Assembly (NCBI GenBank): GCA_035549275.1 | Contig: DASZRH010000030.1 | Coordinates: 1 to 64,000, forward strand | Direction: 5' to 3' | From: 2-01-FULL-49-17 sp035549275 | Lineage (GTDB): Bacteria; Patescibacteriota; Minisyncoccia; 2-02-FULL-40-12; GWA2-44-9 | DNA length: 64,000 nucleotides | Part shown: positions 50,861-59,886 of the stretch, one piece after another | Position numbering within the stretch: position 1 is the stretch's first letter | Layout of the letters: every line of letters begins with the position of its first letter | Position numbers and translations under genes: made by a program | The notes under the pieces: generated by a model | Told to the model about the DNA's origin: nothing | Seen by the model: the letters and a program-made list of their open reading frames with translations, nothing else | The model's database searches: none

Positions 50861-51590
50861 AGAATATGTATTGATAGAATAGGATACAGGCAATTCCCGC
50901 GCTGGCGAGAAATGTTCCCAATGGCAGCGAGGTTTTCATAGATGCCTTGCGGACAGCCAAGAGCGCCAAGGCCCAGGCGGCTCCGATCCAAATGCCAGCA
51001 ATGATAACGAGCACGCCAAGCGGATAGCCGAACATAAGCCCAATCAAAAAGCCCAACTTAGCATCCCCTAACCCGATCCATTTGCCTTGGGACACCAAGT
51101 GCAGTATAGCAAAAAAAGCCCCGATCAGTAATCCAGTCAGGAAGAATTCGGCTGGCGCTGAAGTATACAGCACGTGATATGCAGAGACAATAAGAACTAG
51201 GGGCAGAATAATGGCATCCGGCAAGATCATATATAAAAGGTCAAAGACGGCAAGTGCAAGCAAGGCAAAAGCGACGAGAATTTGGAGCGTCAAAAACACG
51301 GGAGTTCCTGGGATGTGAAAGAAGGCGATCCCAACTGCAAGAAATCCGGCAGCAAGCTCGACGCCCAGATAGCGAGGACTGATGGACCGGCGGCAATAGC
51401 GGCATCGGCCAGATAGAAATATATAACTGGCAACCGGCAATAAATCAAGCCAGCCGAGTGGGTGATGGCAATGCGGACATTCCGATCGGCCGTTCAAAGA
51501 GCGGCCGATCGGAAGCCGCCACAAAAGTGCATTCAGAAAGCTGCCGTAGATCGTTCCCCCAATGAAGGCAATAACGCCGATAGTCAGCAT
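50838..51590 (-). CDS. pilD: Prepilin peptidase PilD (A24 family)
   Basis: Cuts and N-methylates prepilins in the inner membrane. 250 aa: GSFLNALLWRLP start, two CxxC pairs (CPHC and CRYC) for zinc in the methylase part, catalytic aspartates in AVFDLLYMILPD and GLGDAK, and about seven membrane helices. ATG 51590 is six bases after a minus-strand TATAAT; the longer frame (to 51626) would start inside the terminator hairpin. A 13-bp inverted repeat (51480-51514) covers the PIGRSLNGRSE loop. Confidence 0.95.
   Translation of the reverse strand: MLTIGVIAFIGGTIYGSFLNALLWRLPIGRSLNGRSECPHCHHPLGWLDLLPVASYIFLSGRCRYCRRSISPRYLGVELAAGFLAVGIAFFHIPGTPVFLTLQILVAFALLALAVFDLLYMILPDAIILPLVLIVSAYHVLYTSAPAEFFLTGLLIGAFFAILHLVSQGKWIGLGDAKLGFLIGLMFGYPLGVLVIIAGIWIGAAWALALLAVRKASMKTSLPLGTFLASAGIACILFYQYIFYVAELFR
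51480..51514. repeat. In-gene inverted repeat, 13-bp perfect arms
   Basis: Arms 51480-51492 and 51502-51514; the 9-base loop adds a three-pair extension with one G-T. Confidence 0.92.
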
Positions 51591-51596
51591 AGATAC

Positions 51597-51602
51597 ATTA
51601 TA
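51597..51602 (-). promoter_or_regulatory. pilD -10 box (leaderless)
   Basis: Minus-strand TATAAT six bases before ATG 51590. No matching -35; the position is taken by the terminator hairpin. Confidence 0.55.
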
Positions 51603-51616
51603 CGAAAGAAACAAAC

Positions 51617-51643
51617 TCCCCGCCACGCAAAGCGTGGCGGGGA
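51617..51643 (-). terminator. Terminator/attenuator after the major pilin gene
   Basis: 12-bp perfect stem TCCCCGCCACGC with 3-base loop, then a T-rich stretch on the minus strand. It would lower read-through into pilD and the minor pilins. Confidence 0.85.
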
Positions 51644-51658
51644 ATTAAAGATGCAATG

Positions 51659-52174
51659 CTATTTCTGGCCTTGATCGTAGACGCAATCGCGAGCAGCACC
51701 GGCGGTATACGCAGCTGTACAGACTTCAGATCCGGTACCAGTTGTTGCGCTGGCATTTAAAGCATCCCCAGACCATCCTGTCGAGTTGATATCAGCATCA
51801 GCTCCTAAGGCAGAAGCGTTCTTTTGCTCAAGTTCAGTCCAGATATGGAACTGGGTTGGGTTGGTGCTACCGTTATAAGCATAGAAGTAGCCTGCAGCAG
51901 TAACCGGGTCGACTGGCAATGCACTTGAAGTTACGTACTTTCCAAGGTTTGTAATGTTGAGTGCAGTCGGATAGTGGCCGCCGTTATCGTCAAAGTAGAG
52001 TTCAGCCATCGTGCGGAGCTGGTTGACGTCCGCAATACGCTTAGCATCGCGAGCTTTGGCGCGGGCAACGCCGAGCTGGAGCAAGAGCAAGGTGGCCAAG
52101 ACGCCGATGATGGCGATAACGACCAACAACTCGACTAGCGTGAATCCTCGAGACAATCGTTTATACGTTAACAC
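51659..52174 (-). CDS. Major type IV pilin-like protein
   Basis: 171 aa. Prepilin leader of 9 residues, then G-FTLVELLVVIAIIGVLATLLL with E+5, and the ARAKARDAKRIADVNQLRTMAELYF helix typical of Gram-positive and CPR major pilins. Two cysteines near the C-terminus (CTAAYTAGAARDC) resemble the disulfide loop of type IV pilins. GTG 52174 is used as start; a TTG 18 bases later is possible. Followed by a terminator, as expected for an abundant pilin expressed above the downstream genes. Confidence 0.93.
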   Translation of the reverse strand: MLTYKRLSRGFTLVELLVVIAIIGVLATLLLLQLGVARAKARDAKRIADVNQLRTMAELYFDDNGGHYPTALNITNLGKYVTSSALPVDPVTAAGYFYAYNGSTNPTQFHIWTELEQKNASALGADADINSTGWSGDALNASATTGTGSEVCTAAYTAGAARDCVYDQGQK

Positions 52175-52256
52175 TGTAGGAAAGCCCTGGTAAAATGTTC
52201 TCCGATTGCGTAGCGAAGAAATTCCAGCCCAGAAGCATCTTAGTTACTTTACCTCC

Positions 52257-52284
52257 ATTATAATTCCCCTGCTTGGAAGCACAA
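52257..52284 (-). promoter_or_regulatory. Major pilin promoter
   Basis: On the minus strand TTGTGC (52284-52279), 16 bases, TATAAT (52262-52257). This predicts a leader of about 76 nt before the GTG, longer than most here. Confidence 0.55.
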
Positions 52285-52306
52285 GCGACAGATATCAACA
52301 GGCATG

Positions 52307-53518
52307 CTATGAACCACCGACCAAACTGTAAATCGGAAGCAAAATACTGGAAACGAGAATAGCCACGGCAAAACCGAGAATAAGCACGATGACTGGCTCC
52401 AGGAGCTGGGTAATAGTGTTGATCGTGTTTTCAGATTCTGATTTGTAGAATTTGGCGACGTGTTCAAGCATGTAGTCGAGTTTGCCGGTGCGTTCGCCAA
52501 TAGAGACCATTGAGGCAAATAGCGGTGGAATTTCAATTGCGTGCTGAATGAGAATTTCAGAGATTTTGCCGCCGCCGCGAACCTGATCTTGGGCAGCCAG
52601 CATAATATTCCGGTAATTCGTATTGCCGACCAGGTCCGCCGTAATTTGAAGCGAATCTAAAATTGGAATGCCGGATTTGACGAGCGTGGAAAGACTTTCG
52701 CCAATACGGGCCAGGAATAGGTTGCGAACAACAATGCCGATTGCCGGCGCCTTGATCATAATGTCATCGAGCCAAACCTTCCCCTCGGCGCTTCGTATAA
52801 ATCGGACAATAATAAATCCCCCAATGACGACAACGCCTAAAATGTAATACAAATAAGCGTTTACAAAGTTAGTCACCGCGATCAGGATCCGCGTCGTAAC
52901 CGGGAGATCGGTGATTCCCGAGTCTTTAAAGACGGAAAGCAATTGGGGCAAGACGTATACGCCCATGATGCCGGCGACAATGATGAGCGCACCCACCACA
53001 AATGCCGGATACGTTAAGGCGCCGCGAATCTTGGAGTTGATGCCTTGGCTGCGTTCCAAATAATCAGCCAGGTACAGCAACGATCCCTGGAGTTTCCCTG
53101 ATACCTCCCCTGCTTGTGTCAGCTTGATATAGAAGGAGGAGAAGAATTTCGGATAAACGGCCAAGGCGCCGGAGAGCGAGGTGCCTGCTTCTACGCGTGA
53201 TGCGACATCGAGAATGACTTTTTTGAACGGCGGTTTTTCGATCTGGGCGGCGAGCGTACGCAAGCCCTCGGCGATCGGCATATCGGCTTCGACGAGCGTA
53301 GCCAGCTGGCGCGTGAATACAACGATATCTTTGTTGTTGACGTGGGCGAAGAGATGATTGACGTCAACGTTCAGAAGGTCTTTTTTGACGGGATTAAGCG
53401 AGAATACAACGAAACCCTTGTTGTGAAGAATTGAAACGGCTGTGTTTTCATCGGGCGCATTGATGACGCCCTCGCTGATCTGGCCGGCCGGATTTTTGAC
53501 CTGGTAATTAAACTCCAT
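52307..53518 (-). CDS. pilC: Type IV pilus inner-membrane platform protein PilC
   Basis: 403 aa with two GspF domains, each ending in membrane helices. FTRQLATLVEADMPIAEGL, GTSLSGALAVYPKFFSSFYIKL and LEPVIVLILGFAVAILVSSILLPIYSL are present. Platform for the PilB and PilT ATPases. Overlaps pilT by 11 nt. Confidence 0.96.
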   Translation of the reverse strand: MEFNYQVKNPAGQISEGVINAPDENTAVSILHNKGFVVFSLNPVKKDLLNVDVNHLFAHVNNKDIVVFTRQLATLVEADMPIAEGLRTLAAQIEKPPFKKVILDVASRVEAGTSLSGALAVYPKFFSSFYIKLTQAGEVSGKLQGSLLYLADYLERSQGINSKIRGALTYPAFVVGALIIVAGIMGVYVLPQLLSVFKDSGITDLPVTTRILIAVTNFVNAYLYYILGVVVIGGFIIVRFIRSAEGKVWLDDIMIKAPAIGIVVRNLFLARIGESLSTLVKSGIPILDSLQITADLVGNTNYRNIMLAAQDQVRGGGKISEILIQHAIEIPPLFASMVSIGERTGKLDYMLEHVAKFYKSESENTINTITQLLEPVIVLILGFAVAILVSSILLPIYSLVGGS

Positions 53519-54578
53519 GATAATTTCTCAAATTCTTGGGGTTAATTGAATAGAACTCCGCTTGTTCCATGGTAATTTCTTTTTGATTTACCAATCCAGC
53601 CAATGATTTGTCCAGCGAGATCATGCCCACATCCTGACTGGTTTCAATGACTAGATCAAGCTGTTGGGGACGGTTGTCGCGGATAAGCGTGCGGACCGCT
53701 GTCGTAGCCACAAGCACCTCTACTGCCGGGATTAGTCCGCCTTGGATGCGCGGAATAAGGCGCTGGGACACGATACCCGAAAGCGTACTGGCTAGTTGAG
53801 TTCTAATTTGAGACTGCTGGCCCGGCGGGAAGCTGTCAATGATGCGTTCAATCGTTTGGGAAGCGCTGTTGGTGTGCAGAGAGGCAAAAACAAGGTGGCC
53901 CGTTTCGGCTGCGCTTACGGCTGCGCTCATCGTTTCCTGATCGCGCATTTCGCCGATCATAATAACGTTTACGTTCTCCCGGAATGTGGAACGCAGGGCG
54001 CGATCAAAAGATAGACTGTCCTGGGGCACTTCGCGCTGATCGATGATGCTTTTGTCGGGCGTAAACAAGTATTCGATCGGGTCTTCAATGGTGACGATTT
54101 TGTCTCCCCGTTCGTGGTTGATCTCATCAATCAGACTGGCCATGGTTGTAGATTTGCCGTGGCCGTTGGGGCCGACAACAAGAACGAATCCTTGGGAAAG
54201 TTTGGTGAACACCCGGAGGACAGGCGGCAAATTCAAGTCTTCAATCTTTTTGATTTCTTTTGGAATCAAGCGTAACGCTGCGGCCGGACCGCCGTTCGTC
54301 TGATACACGTTAACGCGGAACCGGATATCGCCAGGCGCGGAAACGGAAAAGTCGGCTTCTTTTTCGGTTGCAAAGCGCGCCGCCCGCTCCTCCCCCAAAA
54401 GGGCGTTGATCACACTGCCAAGGATATCTTGGCTTAAGATTTCCCGGTTTGTCAGCGGCACAAGCCGGCCGTCAATGCGGAGCGTGGGATAATACGCCGG
54501 CGACAAGTGAAGATCTGATGCGTTGCTGCGCGCGGTTTCGACCAGAAGTTCTTCGAGATATTTTTTGGGGTTGTCCAT
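53508..54578 (-). CDS. pilT: Pilus retraction ATPase PilT
   Basis: 356 aa: ASDLHLSP start, Walker A in the unusual form GPNGHGKS (136-143), Asp box IEDPIEYL, Walker B VIMIGEMRD, His box GHLVFASLHTN, and the C-terminal AIRNLI-type region. Drives pilus retraction, needed for twitching or DNA uptake. Eight bases after pilB. Confidence 0.96.
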   Translation of the reverse strand: MDNPKKYLEELLVETARSNASDLHLSPAYYPTLRIDGRLVPLTNREILSQDILGSVINALLGEERAARFATEKEADFSVSAPGDIRFRVNVYQTNGGPAAALRLIPKEIKKIEDLNLPPVLRVFTKLSQGFVLVVGPNGHGKSTTMASLIDEINHERGDKIVTIEDPIEYLFTPDKSIIDQREVPQDSLSFDRALRSTFRENVNVIMIGEMRDQETMSAAVSAAETGHLVFASLHTNSASQTIERIIDSFPPGQQSQIRTQLASTLSGIVSQRLIPRIQGGLIPAVEVLVATTAVRTLIRDNRPQQLDLVIETSQDVGMISLDKSLAGLVNQKEITMEQAEFYSINPKNLRNYHGV

Positions 54579-54586
54579 AGATGTGG

Positions 54587-56347
54587 TTATGCTGAATCTC
54601 CGGCTTGAGCGACCTCAAGCAACTCCTCTAATGATACAATGCCTTTCAATACTTTTAAAATGCCGTCCTGGAACATGGTGATCATGCCCTGGCGTTTGGC
54701 TTCCTGCCGCATGGCTGCTTCGGAGATTGTCCCGAGAATGATTTTTTCAAATTCGGGCGTCATTTCAAGCATTTCGAAGATGCCGATGCGGCCCTTGAAT
54801 GCTTTGCCGCCGCAATGGCGGCAGACGTTTTCCTTCTGGCCGACATTCGGCTCGCAGATGGTGTACCCGTCTTTAGCAAGATATTGCTTTTGATATTCTT
54901 CTGGCATCGCTTTAAGGGCTTCTTCGATGATGCTTGATTGGGCTTGGTTTGCTTTTTGCTGAAGCTTGCACTCGGGACACAGACGGCGCAAGAGACGCTG
55001 GGCGGCAGCCACATTCAAGGTGGATGGGATGAGATATTTTTCAACACCCATGTCAACGAGGCGCGGTACGACGCCGATGGCGTCATTGGTATGAAGCGTC
55101 GAAAGTACGATATGGCCGGTCAAGGCCGCTTGAGTGGCCAAACCCGCCGTTTCACTGTCGCGAATTTCGCCGACCATGATAATGTCGGGGTCTTGGCGAA
55201 GGATGTGGCGCAAACCGGAAGCGAAAGTATAGCCGATTTCTTCGTGAACTTGGGACTGGTTAACCCCGTCAACGAAATATTCGATCGGATCTTCCAGAGT
55301 TACAATATTAACGTCATCGGTATTTATGCGTTTGAGCATGCCGGCCAAGGTGGTGGATTTACCCGACCCTGTCGGACCGGTGATCAGAATCGAGCCGAAT
55401 GGTTTGGCGATGGCCCGCTCGAGGACGTCCATGGAACGCCCTTCTAATCCCAGGTCCGTCAGGGTCGTGCTGCCCGAGAGCGGGTCCAAAATACGCATAA
55501 CCACCTTCTCGCCGCCTTTGGTTGGGAATGTCGAGACGCGGAAGTCGACTTTTCGGTCGTTGATTCGCGTGGCAAAGCGGCCGTCTTGAGCCAGTCGGGT
55601 TTCATCGATTTTCAAATCGGATAAGATTTTGATGCGGGTGGAAACCGCCGATTGTAGATTCTTGGGAAGCGTAAGGGCGATACTCAAAACGCCGTCGATG
55701 CGGAAACGAACGCGGACGCGGTCTTCAAAGGGTTCGATATGAATATCGGATGCGCGCGAATCAACGGCGTGCCGGATGATGACTGCCACAATGCGCGTAA
55801 TCGGAGCTTCGGCGGTAATTTCTTCAAGCGTTTGAATGTTTTGAGTGCTCTTTTTTTGGAATTCTTCATTAAGAGATTCCAGGGCCTGACTTACCTCCCC
55901 CGAAAGGGTTCGGTAGTTGCGGGTGATGGAATTGAAATCCTTGTAGCTGATAACATACTTCTCGAGCGATAAGCCCTTGTTGGCGGCGATAAACTTCAAT
56001 GCTTCCAGCGCTTCGACGTTCTCGGGATTGATGATGCCGACTTTTAGGACGTTATCCTCTTTTGCAAACGGCACTACTTTGTAGAAAGAAACCACGTTGT
56101 CCGCGATTTCTTTGAGCACCTCCCGATTTAACTCGATCTCTTCGAGTTTGATGATCGGAAGATGATAGAGATTTGATTTGAATTCGGCGAGGCCCTCGTC
56201 GGTCAGAATGCCCTGATCAATAAGAACTTGGCCGACGTCTTTGTCGTCTTTTTGGGCCGCAGCGATAAAAGAGTCGGCTTGGGATTGGGAGATTACATTT
56301 GTCCGGACAAGTTCGTCCAGGAGCGTTGTAGGCAAGAATTGTGGCAT
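54587..56347 (-). CDS. pilB: Pilus extension ATPase PilB
   Basis: 586 aa: N-terminal MshEN domain, RASDIHIEP (198-206), Walker A GPTGSGKS (324-331), IEDPIEY-type Asp box, Walker B IIMVGEIRD (389-397), GHIVLSTLHTND His box, and zinc Cys pairs CPEC and CRHCGGK. Powers pilus polymerisation. A second ATPase of this class (13947) is outside the operon. Confidence 0.97.
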   Translation of the reverse strand: MPQFLPTTLLDELVRTNVISQSQADSFIAAAQKDDKDVGQVLIDQGILTDEGLAEFKSNLYHLPIIKLEEIELNREVLKEIADNVVSFYKVVPFAKEDNVLKVGIINPENVEALEALKFIAANKGLSLEKYVISYKDFNSITRNYRTLSGEVSQALESLNEEFQKKSTQNIQTLEEITAEAPITRIVAVIIRHAVDSRASDIHIEPFEDRVRVRFRIDGVLSIALTLPKNLQSAVSTRIKILSDLKIDETRLAQDGRFATRINDRKVDFRVSTFPTKGGEKVVMRILDPLSGSTTLTDLGLEGRSMDVLERAIAKPFGSILITGPTGSGKSTTLAGMLKRINTDDVNIVTLEDPIEYFVDGVNQSQVHEEIGYTFASGLRHILRQDPDIIMVGEIRDSETAGLATQAALTGHIVLSTLHTNDAIGVVPRLVDMGVEKYLIPSTLNVAAAQRLLRRLCPECKLQQKANQAQSSIIEEALKAMPEEYQKQYLAKDGYTICEPNVGQKENVCRHCGGKAFKGRIGIFEMLEMTPEFEKIILGTISEAAMRQEAKRQGMITMFQDGILKVLKGIVSLEELLEVAQAGDSA

Positions 56348-56362
56348 AGGAAACGGGCCATA

Positions 56363-56644
56363 TTAGAACGGAGCAAAAATATCGCGCTTGCCCGTGGCTT
56401 CGGGAATAACTGGAACTTCGCCAAATACTTTCAAGTTCGTGTATATTGTTGCGTCAAGAACTGAAAAATCAATTTGAACATTCTGGAAATCTTTCAATGT
56501 ATCAGTTTCCTCAATTGGCGAAGCGGCAACTGGAGTTTCATTGGGCCCCACATATTGGCTGTAATAAATATACCCAAGTACAATACCAAAGATCATAACA
56601 AGTAAGACGTAAAGGCGATTGGTCGATGATACGGGAGATGGCAT
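56363..56644 (-). CDS. Small membrane-anchored pilus assembly protein (PilP-like position)
   Basis: 93 aa. One membrane helix (about 11-28), then a short extracytoplasmic segment ending in KRDIFAPF, a feature seen at the end of PilP/GspC-like linkers. No clear domain match. Between pilO and pilB in the operon, one base after pilO. Confidence 0.7.
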   Translation of the reverse strand: MPSPVSSTNRLYVLLVMIFGIVLGYIYYSQYVGPNETPVAASPIEETDTLKDFQNVQIDFSVLDATIYTNLKVFGEVPVIPEATGKRDIFAPF

Positions 56645-56645
56645 G

Positions 56646-57170
56646 TTATTGAGTCAAAAAATATGTGTTTGCTTTTAGGCGGAATTGAATATCCGAGCTT
56701 TCGGCACCGACGGGAGCCGCATTTATCGAAGTGATGTCAATAATTCTGATATTTTGCTCGATGGCAGAAAGAAATGAGCGGAATGCTGGGTATGTGCCAG
56801 TTATGGTCAGATCGATTCCTTGTGTCTGATAAGATGCGGCTTGGTTGTTGGGGTCGATATTGCCAAGCGCGATACCGTTAAGAGTCAATCCGCTCTGGTG
56901 GACGATTGCTTCAAGCATTGAGACAAGCTCTGGTGAACTTTTAGTTTCCGGGACGATATATGAAAAGCGAGAAATATCGCTTGAGTGTTGGGAATATTGT
57001 TGAGCCCAACTATTGATCTGATCAATCAAAGAGGTGCGTTGTGTTAATTCCGCGTCGCGGGCGGCCACAGCTTCCCTTGCTGATGAAATATGGTCATAGC
57101 TAGGCATGACAAAAGCCCAAAAGATGAATGCGGCGGCAACGACAATCAATGCTCCAAGATAGGCCTTCAT
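56646..57170 (-). CDS. pilO: Pilus assembly protein PilO
   Basis: 174 aa. N-terminal membrane helix (about 4-24), coiled region 30-70, and a ferredoxin-like C-terminal part (LVSMLEAIVHQSGLTLNGIAL, GTYPAFRSFLSAIEQNIRIIDI) typical of PilO. Pairs with PilN to form the inner-membrane alignment complex. One base after pilN. Confidence 0.9.
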   Translation of the reverse strand: MKAYLGALIVVAAAFIFWAFVMPSYDHISSAREAVAARDAELTQRTSLIDQINSWAQQYSQHSSDISRFSYIVPETKSSPELVSMLEAIVHQSGLTLNGIALGNIDPNNQAASYQTQGIDLTITGTYPAFRSFLSAIEQNIRIIDITSINAAPVGAESSDIQFRLKANTYFLTQ

Positions 57171-57171
57171 A

Positions 57172-57735
57172 TTATTTTAATTCCATTTTTAAGAATTTTT
57201 CAGGTTTGAATTTGACATGTGCGGTTACATCAAGTTTGCCTGTGGTCTGAATACTGACGTTATCGAGGGTGATATCCTGCACAGCATCATCAGCAACGAA
57301 TGCGGCAAGCTGGCGGGCAAGCGTCGAATAAGAATCCGTAACAGCTTCAAACCGGAATGTGCTATCTTCAGTTTGGCCCGAAAAGTTTACGAACTGTACT
57401 TTATTTTGAAGCGCCGCTTCAATCTTGGAAAGACCTTGTGACCAATACGTATGGTTTTTAACAATTTGAGTGGCGGTTTTCATCTGCTGTGATAGTGTCA
57501 GGAGCGCTCCTTCCGTTTGGAGGTTGCGCTCGTTCTCTAAATTAACAAGTGCGGTGTTGGCGGCATCAAGCTGTTGGTCAAGGCGATTGCCGTACCACCA
57601 TACTCCCCCGTACACGGCCAAAACGATCGCCAGTACTGCGATTCCGAAATAAATAATCTTGTTCTCCCCCGGAGTCGTAACAACAATGCTTTTGCGGGTC
57701 TCCGGAAGGAGCTGGATACCTCCTTTATCAGCCAT
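57172..57735 (-). CDS. pilN: Pilus assembly protein PilN
   Basis: 187 aa. Cytosolic start INLLPETR-like (IQLLPETRKS), which binds PilM, then a membrane helix (about 26-47) and a coiled plus ferredoxin-like domain. A minus-strand TATACT (57748-57743) lies seven bases before the ATG, giving a leaderless start, and the gene is 54 nt downstream of pilM. Confidence 0.9.
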   Translation of the reverse strand: MADKGGIQLLPETRKSIVVTTPGENKIIYFGIAVLAIVLAVYGGVWWYGNRLDQQLDAANTALVNLENERNLQTEGALLTLSQQMKTATQIVKNHTYWSQGLSKIEAALQNKVQFVNFSGQTEDSTFRFEAVTDSYSTLARQLAAFVADDAVQDITLDNVSIQTTGKLDVTAHVKFKPEKFLKMELK

Positions 57736-57742
57736 ACTATAT

Positions 57743-57748
57743 AGTATA
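57743..57748 (-). promoter_or_regulatory. pilN -10 box (leaderless)
   Basis: Minus-strand TATACT, seven bases before ATG 57735. Confidence 0.5.
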
Positions 57749-57789
57749 CAACGTGTTGGACGTTGCGGTTAGGACTTTATCAACAATTT

Positions 57790-58833
57790 CTAAATATCGC
57801 GCATCGCCAGGCCGGTAGCAACCGAAAACGTACTGGCCAGCTCGCTAATCACCGGTCCGAGCGCTTGGGGATAGACAATGCGGCTAAACGGATTGCCGAT
57901 TACAACATCTTGGCCGAGCTTTTGTTTGAAATATTCCAGAAAGTTCGGCATGTTGGCCATGCCGCCGACCAGTATGATTCGGGAAATTTTCTGGCTTTTT
58001 GAGGTTTCGTAGGCGGTAATGGTTTTGCGGGTCTCAAACGCCATCATGTCGATGAGCGACGACATGGCTTCATTAATGACGTTTTCGTCAATCTGCCTCA
58101 TTCCGAGGGTTTTTTTCAGTTCTTCGGCTTTCTCGATGCTGATGTTCAGGGATCGGGCGATGGATTTGGTGATCTCAAAGCCCCCCACTTCGTAGTTGTG
58201 GGAAAGCCGTTCATATCCTTTGTTGATGATAATGATTGAAGTGCTGCGGCCGCCGATGTTAATTACTGCAGTCGGCGAAAGATCGTTGCCGATCACGGCG
58301 CGCGCGAGGGCCGAGTTTTCTAATTCTAATGCTTTGAGCGTGAGGCCGGCCTTGGCCATGATCGTCTGGTAGCGGACGGTTTCGTCTTTGGGGACCGCGG
58401 CGACGAATACTTCGACCGTCGGTTTGGGACCTTGGCCGGTGATGCCGATAATTGACCAATCAAGAACTACTTCGTCCAGGGGAATCGGTACATACCGGCG
58501 AGCTTCAAACGGGAGAGCTTTGGCCAGTTCTGCCTCCGAGAGGTACGGCATTTCGATGACAGTGGCGAATGTCGAGAAAGATGGGATTGAGGCTACGACG
58601 CTGTGGCTGCCAATCTTTGATTTCTTGAGCAGTTCTTTGATGCCCCAGGCGATTTCATCGTCCGGCAACTTCAGAATGCTTTGGTCAGTGCTTCCACCCG
58701 AAATATTTTTGATTTCAAAGAGGCCGTAGTTTTTCAAGTGAAAGCGGTTGCTTTTCTTGGTAAGCTCGATAATTTTGATGGCGGCGGTGCCGATGTCGAT
58801 GCCGATTGTGCTGCTGGGACCGAATAGAGCCAT
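57790..58833 (-). CDS. pilM: Pilus assembly protein PilM
   Basis: 347 aa actin-like protein. Phosphate-1 motif STIGIDIGTAAIKIIEL, with VVINIGGRSTSIIII-type phosphate-2 strand and ILVGGMANMPNFLEYF adenosine motif. Cytosolic partner of PilN. ATG 58833 opens the conserved start. First gene of the pilus operon, divergent from comF. Confidence 0.95.
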   Translation of the reverse strand: MALFGPSSTIGIDIGTAAIKIIELTKKSNRFHLKNYGLFEIKNISGGSTDQSILKLPDDEIAWGIKELLKKSKIGSHSVVASIPSFSTFATVIEMPYLSEAELAKALPFEARRYVPIPLDEVVLDWSIIGITGQGPKPTVEVFVAAVPKDETVRYQTIMAKAGLTLKALELENSALARAVIGNDLSPTAVINIGGRSTSIIIINKGYERLSHNYEVGGFEITKSIARSLNISIEKAEELKKTLGMRQIDENVINEAMSSLIDMMAFETRKTITAYETSKSQKISRIILVGGMANMPNFLEYFKQKLGQDVVIGNPFSRIVYPQALGPVISELASTFSVATGLAMRDI

Positions 58834-58922
58834 TGATGGATGCTTCCGTAGCGTCACGGAGCCGATTTGTATACAATAAAGTATATCACAGAACAGAAAT
58901 CCGTGCGCTGAATTATCCCCAC

Positions 58923-59630
58923 ATGCTGATTCGCCGAATTGCCGACCTGATATTCCCCTATCGCTGCTTGGGCTGTGGCGTGTTTCTAGAGCGCGGGTAT
59001 ATTTGCTCTGCATGCTTCCAGAACGTGTCGCTCCGGTTTCGGCTTGAATGCATTGGCTGCCGCCAGAGTTCGCCCGGTGGATTTACGTGTTCAAGTTGCA
59101 AAGCGGAGTGTGCCATCAGCAGGTTTTTCGTCGTCAGTGACTATCGGCATCCGGTTGTGCATGCCGCAATCCATGGGCTTAAATATAAATTCCTGCCGGA
59201 GTTGGCCGTTCCGCTCGGAGATTGGGCGGTAACATATATTCGGAACCAATCGGCGCTTCATCGGGTTTCCTTCGCCGGCGAGCGGTTTCTTCTCACGGGC
59301 GTTCCCTTGCATTCTCGGCGCGAGAACTGGCGCGGATTCAATCAGTCGGAGCTTGTTGCCCAACGAATTGCCGCACAGCTACAGATGGATTTTTGTCCCT
59401 TGCTTGAGCGATCTGTCCATGCGTCGCCGCAGGCGCGGGTGCCGGATCGGGCCGAACGATTCAAAAATGTCCGCGGCCAGTTCAGGTGCGCCGCCGCGTC
59501 CGGCGCCGGCCGCAATGTTCTTATTGTTGACGATGTCTGTACGACGGGCGCGACGCTGAACGAATGCGCGGCTGTCCTGAAGGCCGCCGGCGCCGCTTCC
59601 GTCTCCGCACTTGTCATTGCCAGGGGCTAG
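58923..59630 (+). CDS. comF: ComF-family phosphoribosyltransferase-like protein
   Basis: 235 aa from ATG 58923. Two N-terminal CxxC zinc pairs (YRCLGC, ICSACF, CIGC, CSSC) precede a PRTase fold with VLIVDDVCTTGATLNEC, the PRPP-binding signature, and NQSELVAQRIA. ComF proteins take part in handling incoming DNA in transformation. Divergent from the pilus operon, consistent with a competence link. Confidence 0.93.
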   Translation: MLIRRIADLIFPYRCLGCGVFLERGYICSACFQNVSLRFRLECIGCRQSSPGGFTCSSCKAECAISRFFVVSDYRHPVVHAAIHGLKYKFLPELAVPLGDWAVTYIRNQSALHRVSFAGERFLLTGVPLHSRRENWRGFNQSELVAQRIAAQLQMDFCPLLERSVHASPQARVPDRAERFKNVRGQFRCAAASGAGRNVLIVDDVCTTGATLNECAAVLKAAGAASVSALVIARG

Positions 59631-59656
59631 AAAAAATGCTAAAATGGGGCAAATTT

Positions 59657-59745
59657 GGAGACGTGTCAGAGTGGTCTAATGTACCTCTTTGCTAAAGAGG
59701 TGTTCGGGTAAAACCGGACCGGAGGTTCGAATCCTCCCGTCTCCG
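59657..59745 (+). tRNA. tRNA-Ser (anticodon GCT)
   Basis: Class II with long variable arm. Acceptor GGAGACG/CGTCTCC, anticodon stem CCTCT/AGAGG around TTGCTAA, discriminator G. CCA not encoded. Confidence 0.92.
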
Positions 59746-59764
59746 CATTCAGGCCACGCTCTCC

Positions 59765-59854
59765 GGAGAGGTGGCTGAGTGGTTGAAAGCAGCGGTTTAC
59801 TAAACCGCCGGGCTCGCAAGAGCCTCGTGGGTTCGAATCCCACCCTCTCCGCCA
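59765..59854 (+). tRNA. tRNA-Ser with anticodon ACT (unusual)
   Basis: Acceptor GGAGAGG/CCTCTCC, D arm, long variable arm, T arm GTGGG/CCCAC, G73 discriminator and encoded CCA all fit tRNA-Ser. The anticodon stem GCGGT/ACCGC encloses TTACTAA, giving ACT where a GCT (TTGCTAA) would be expected. The tRNA looks otherwise intact. Confidence 0.85.
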
Positions 59855-59870
59855 GTATTTTTAGGGCTGG

Positions 59871-59876
59871 TATAAT
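59871..59876 (+). promoter_or_regulatory. -10 box of the small membrane protein gene
   Basis: TATAAT, ten bases before ATG 59887; no clear -35 because the position lies in the tRNA end. Confidence 0.5.
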
Positions 59877-59886
59877 AAAATTTATC

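Noticed and set aside
52161..52238. A 25-codon leader peptide overlapping the major pilin start
   Set aside because: It lies in the expected leader but has no ribosome site after the predicted start and no conserved look; kept only as an observation.
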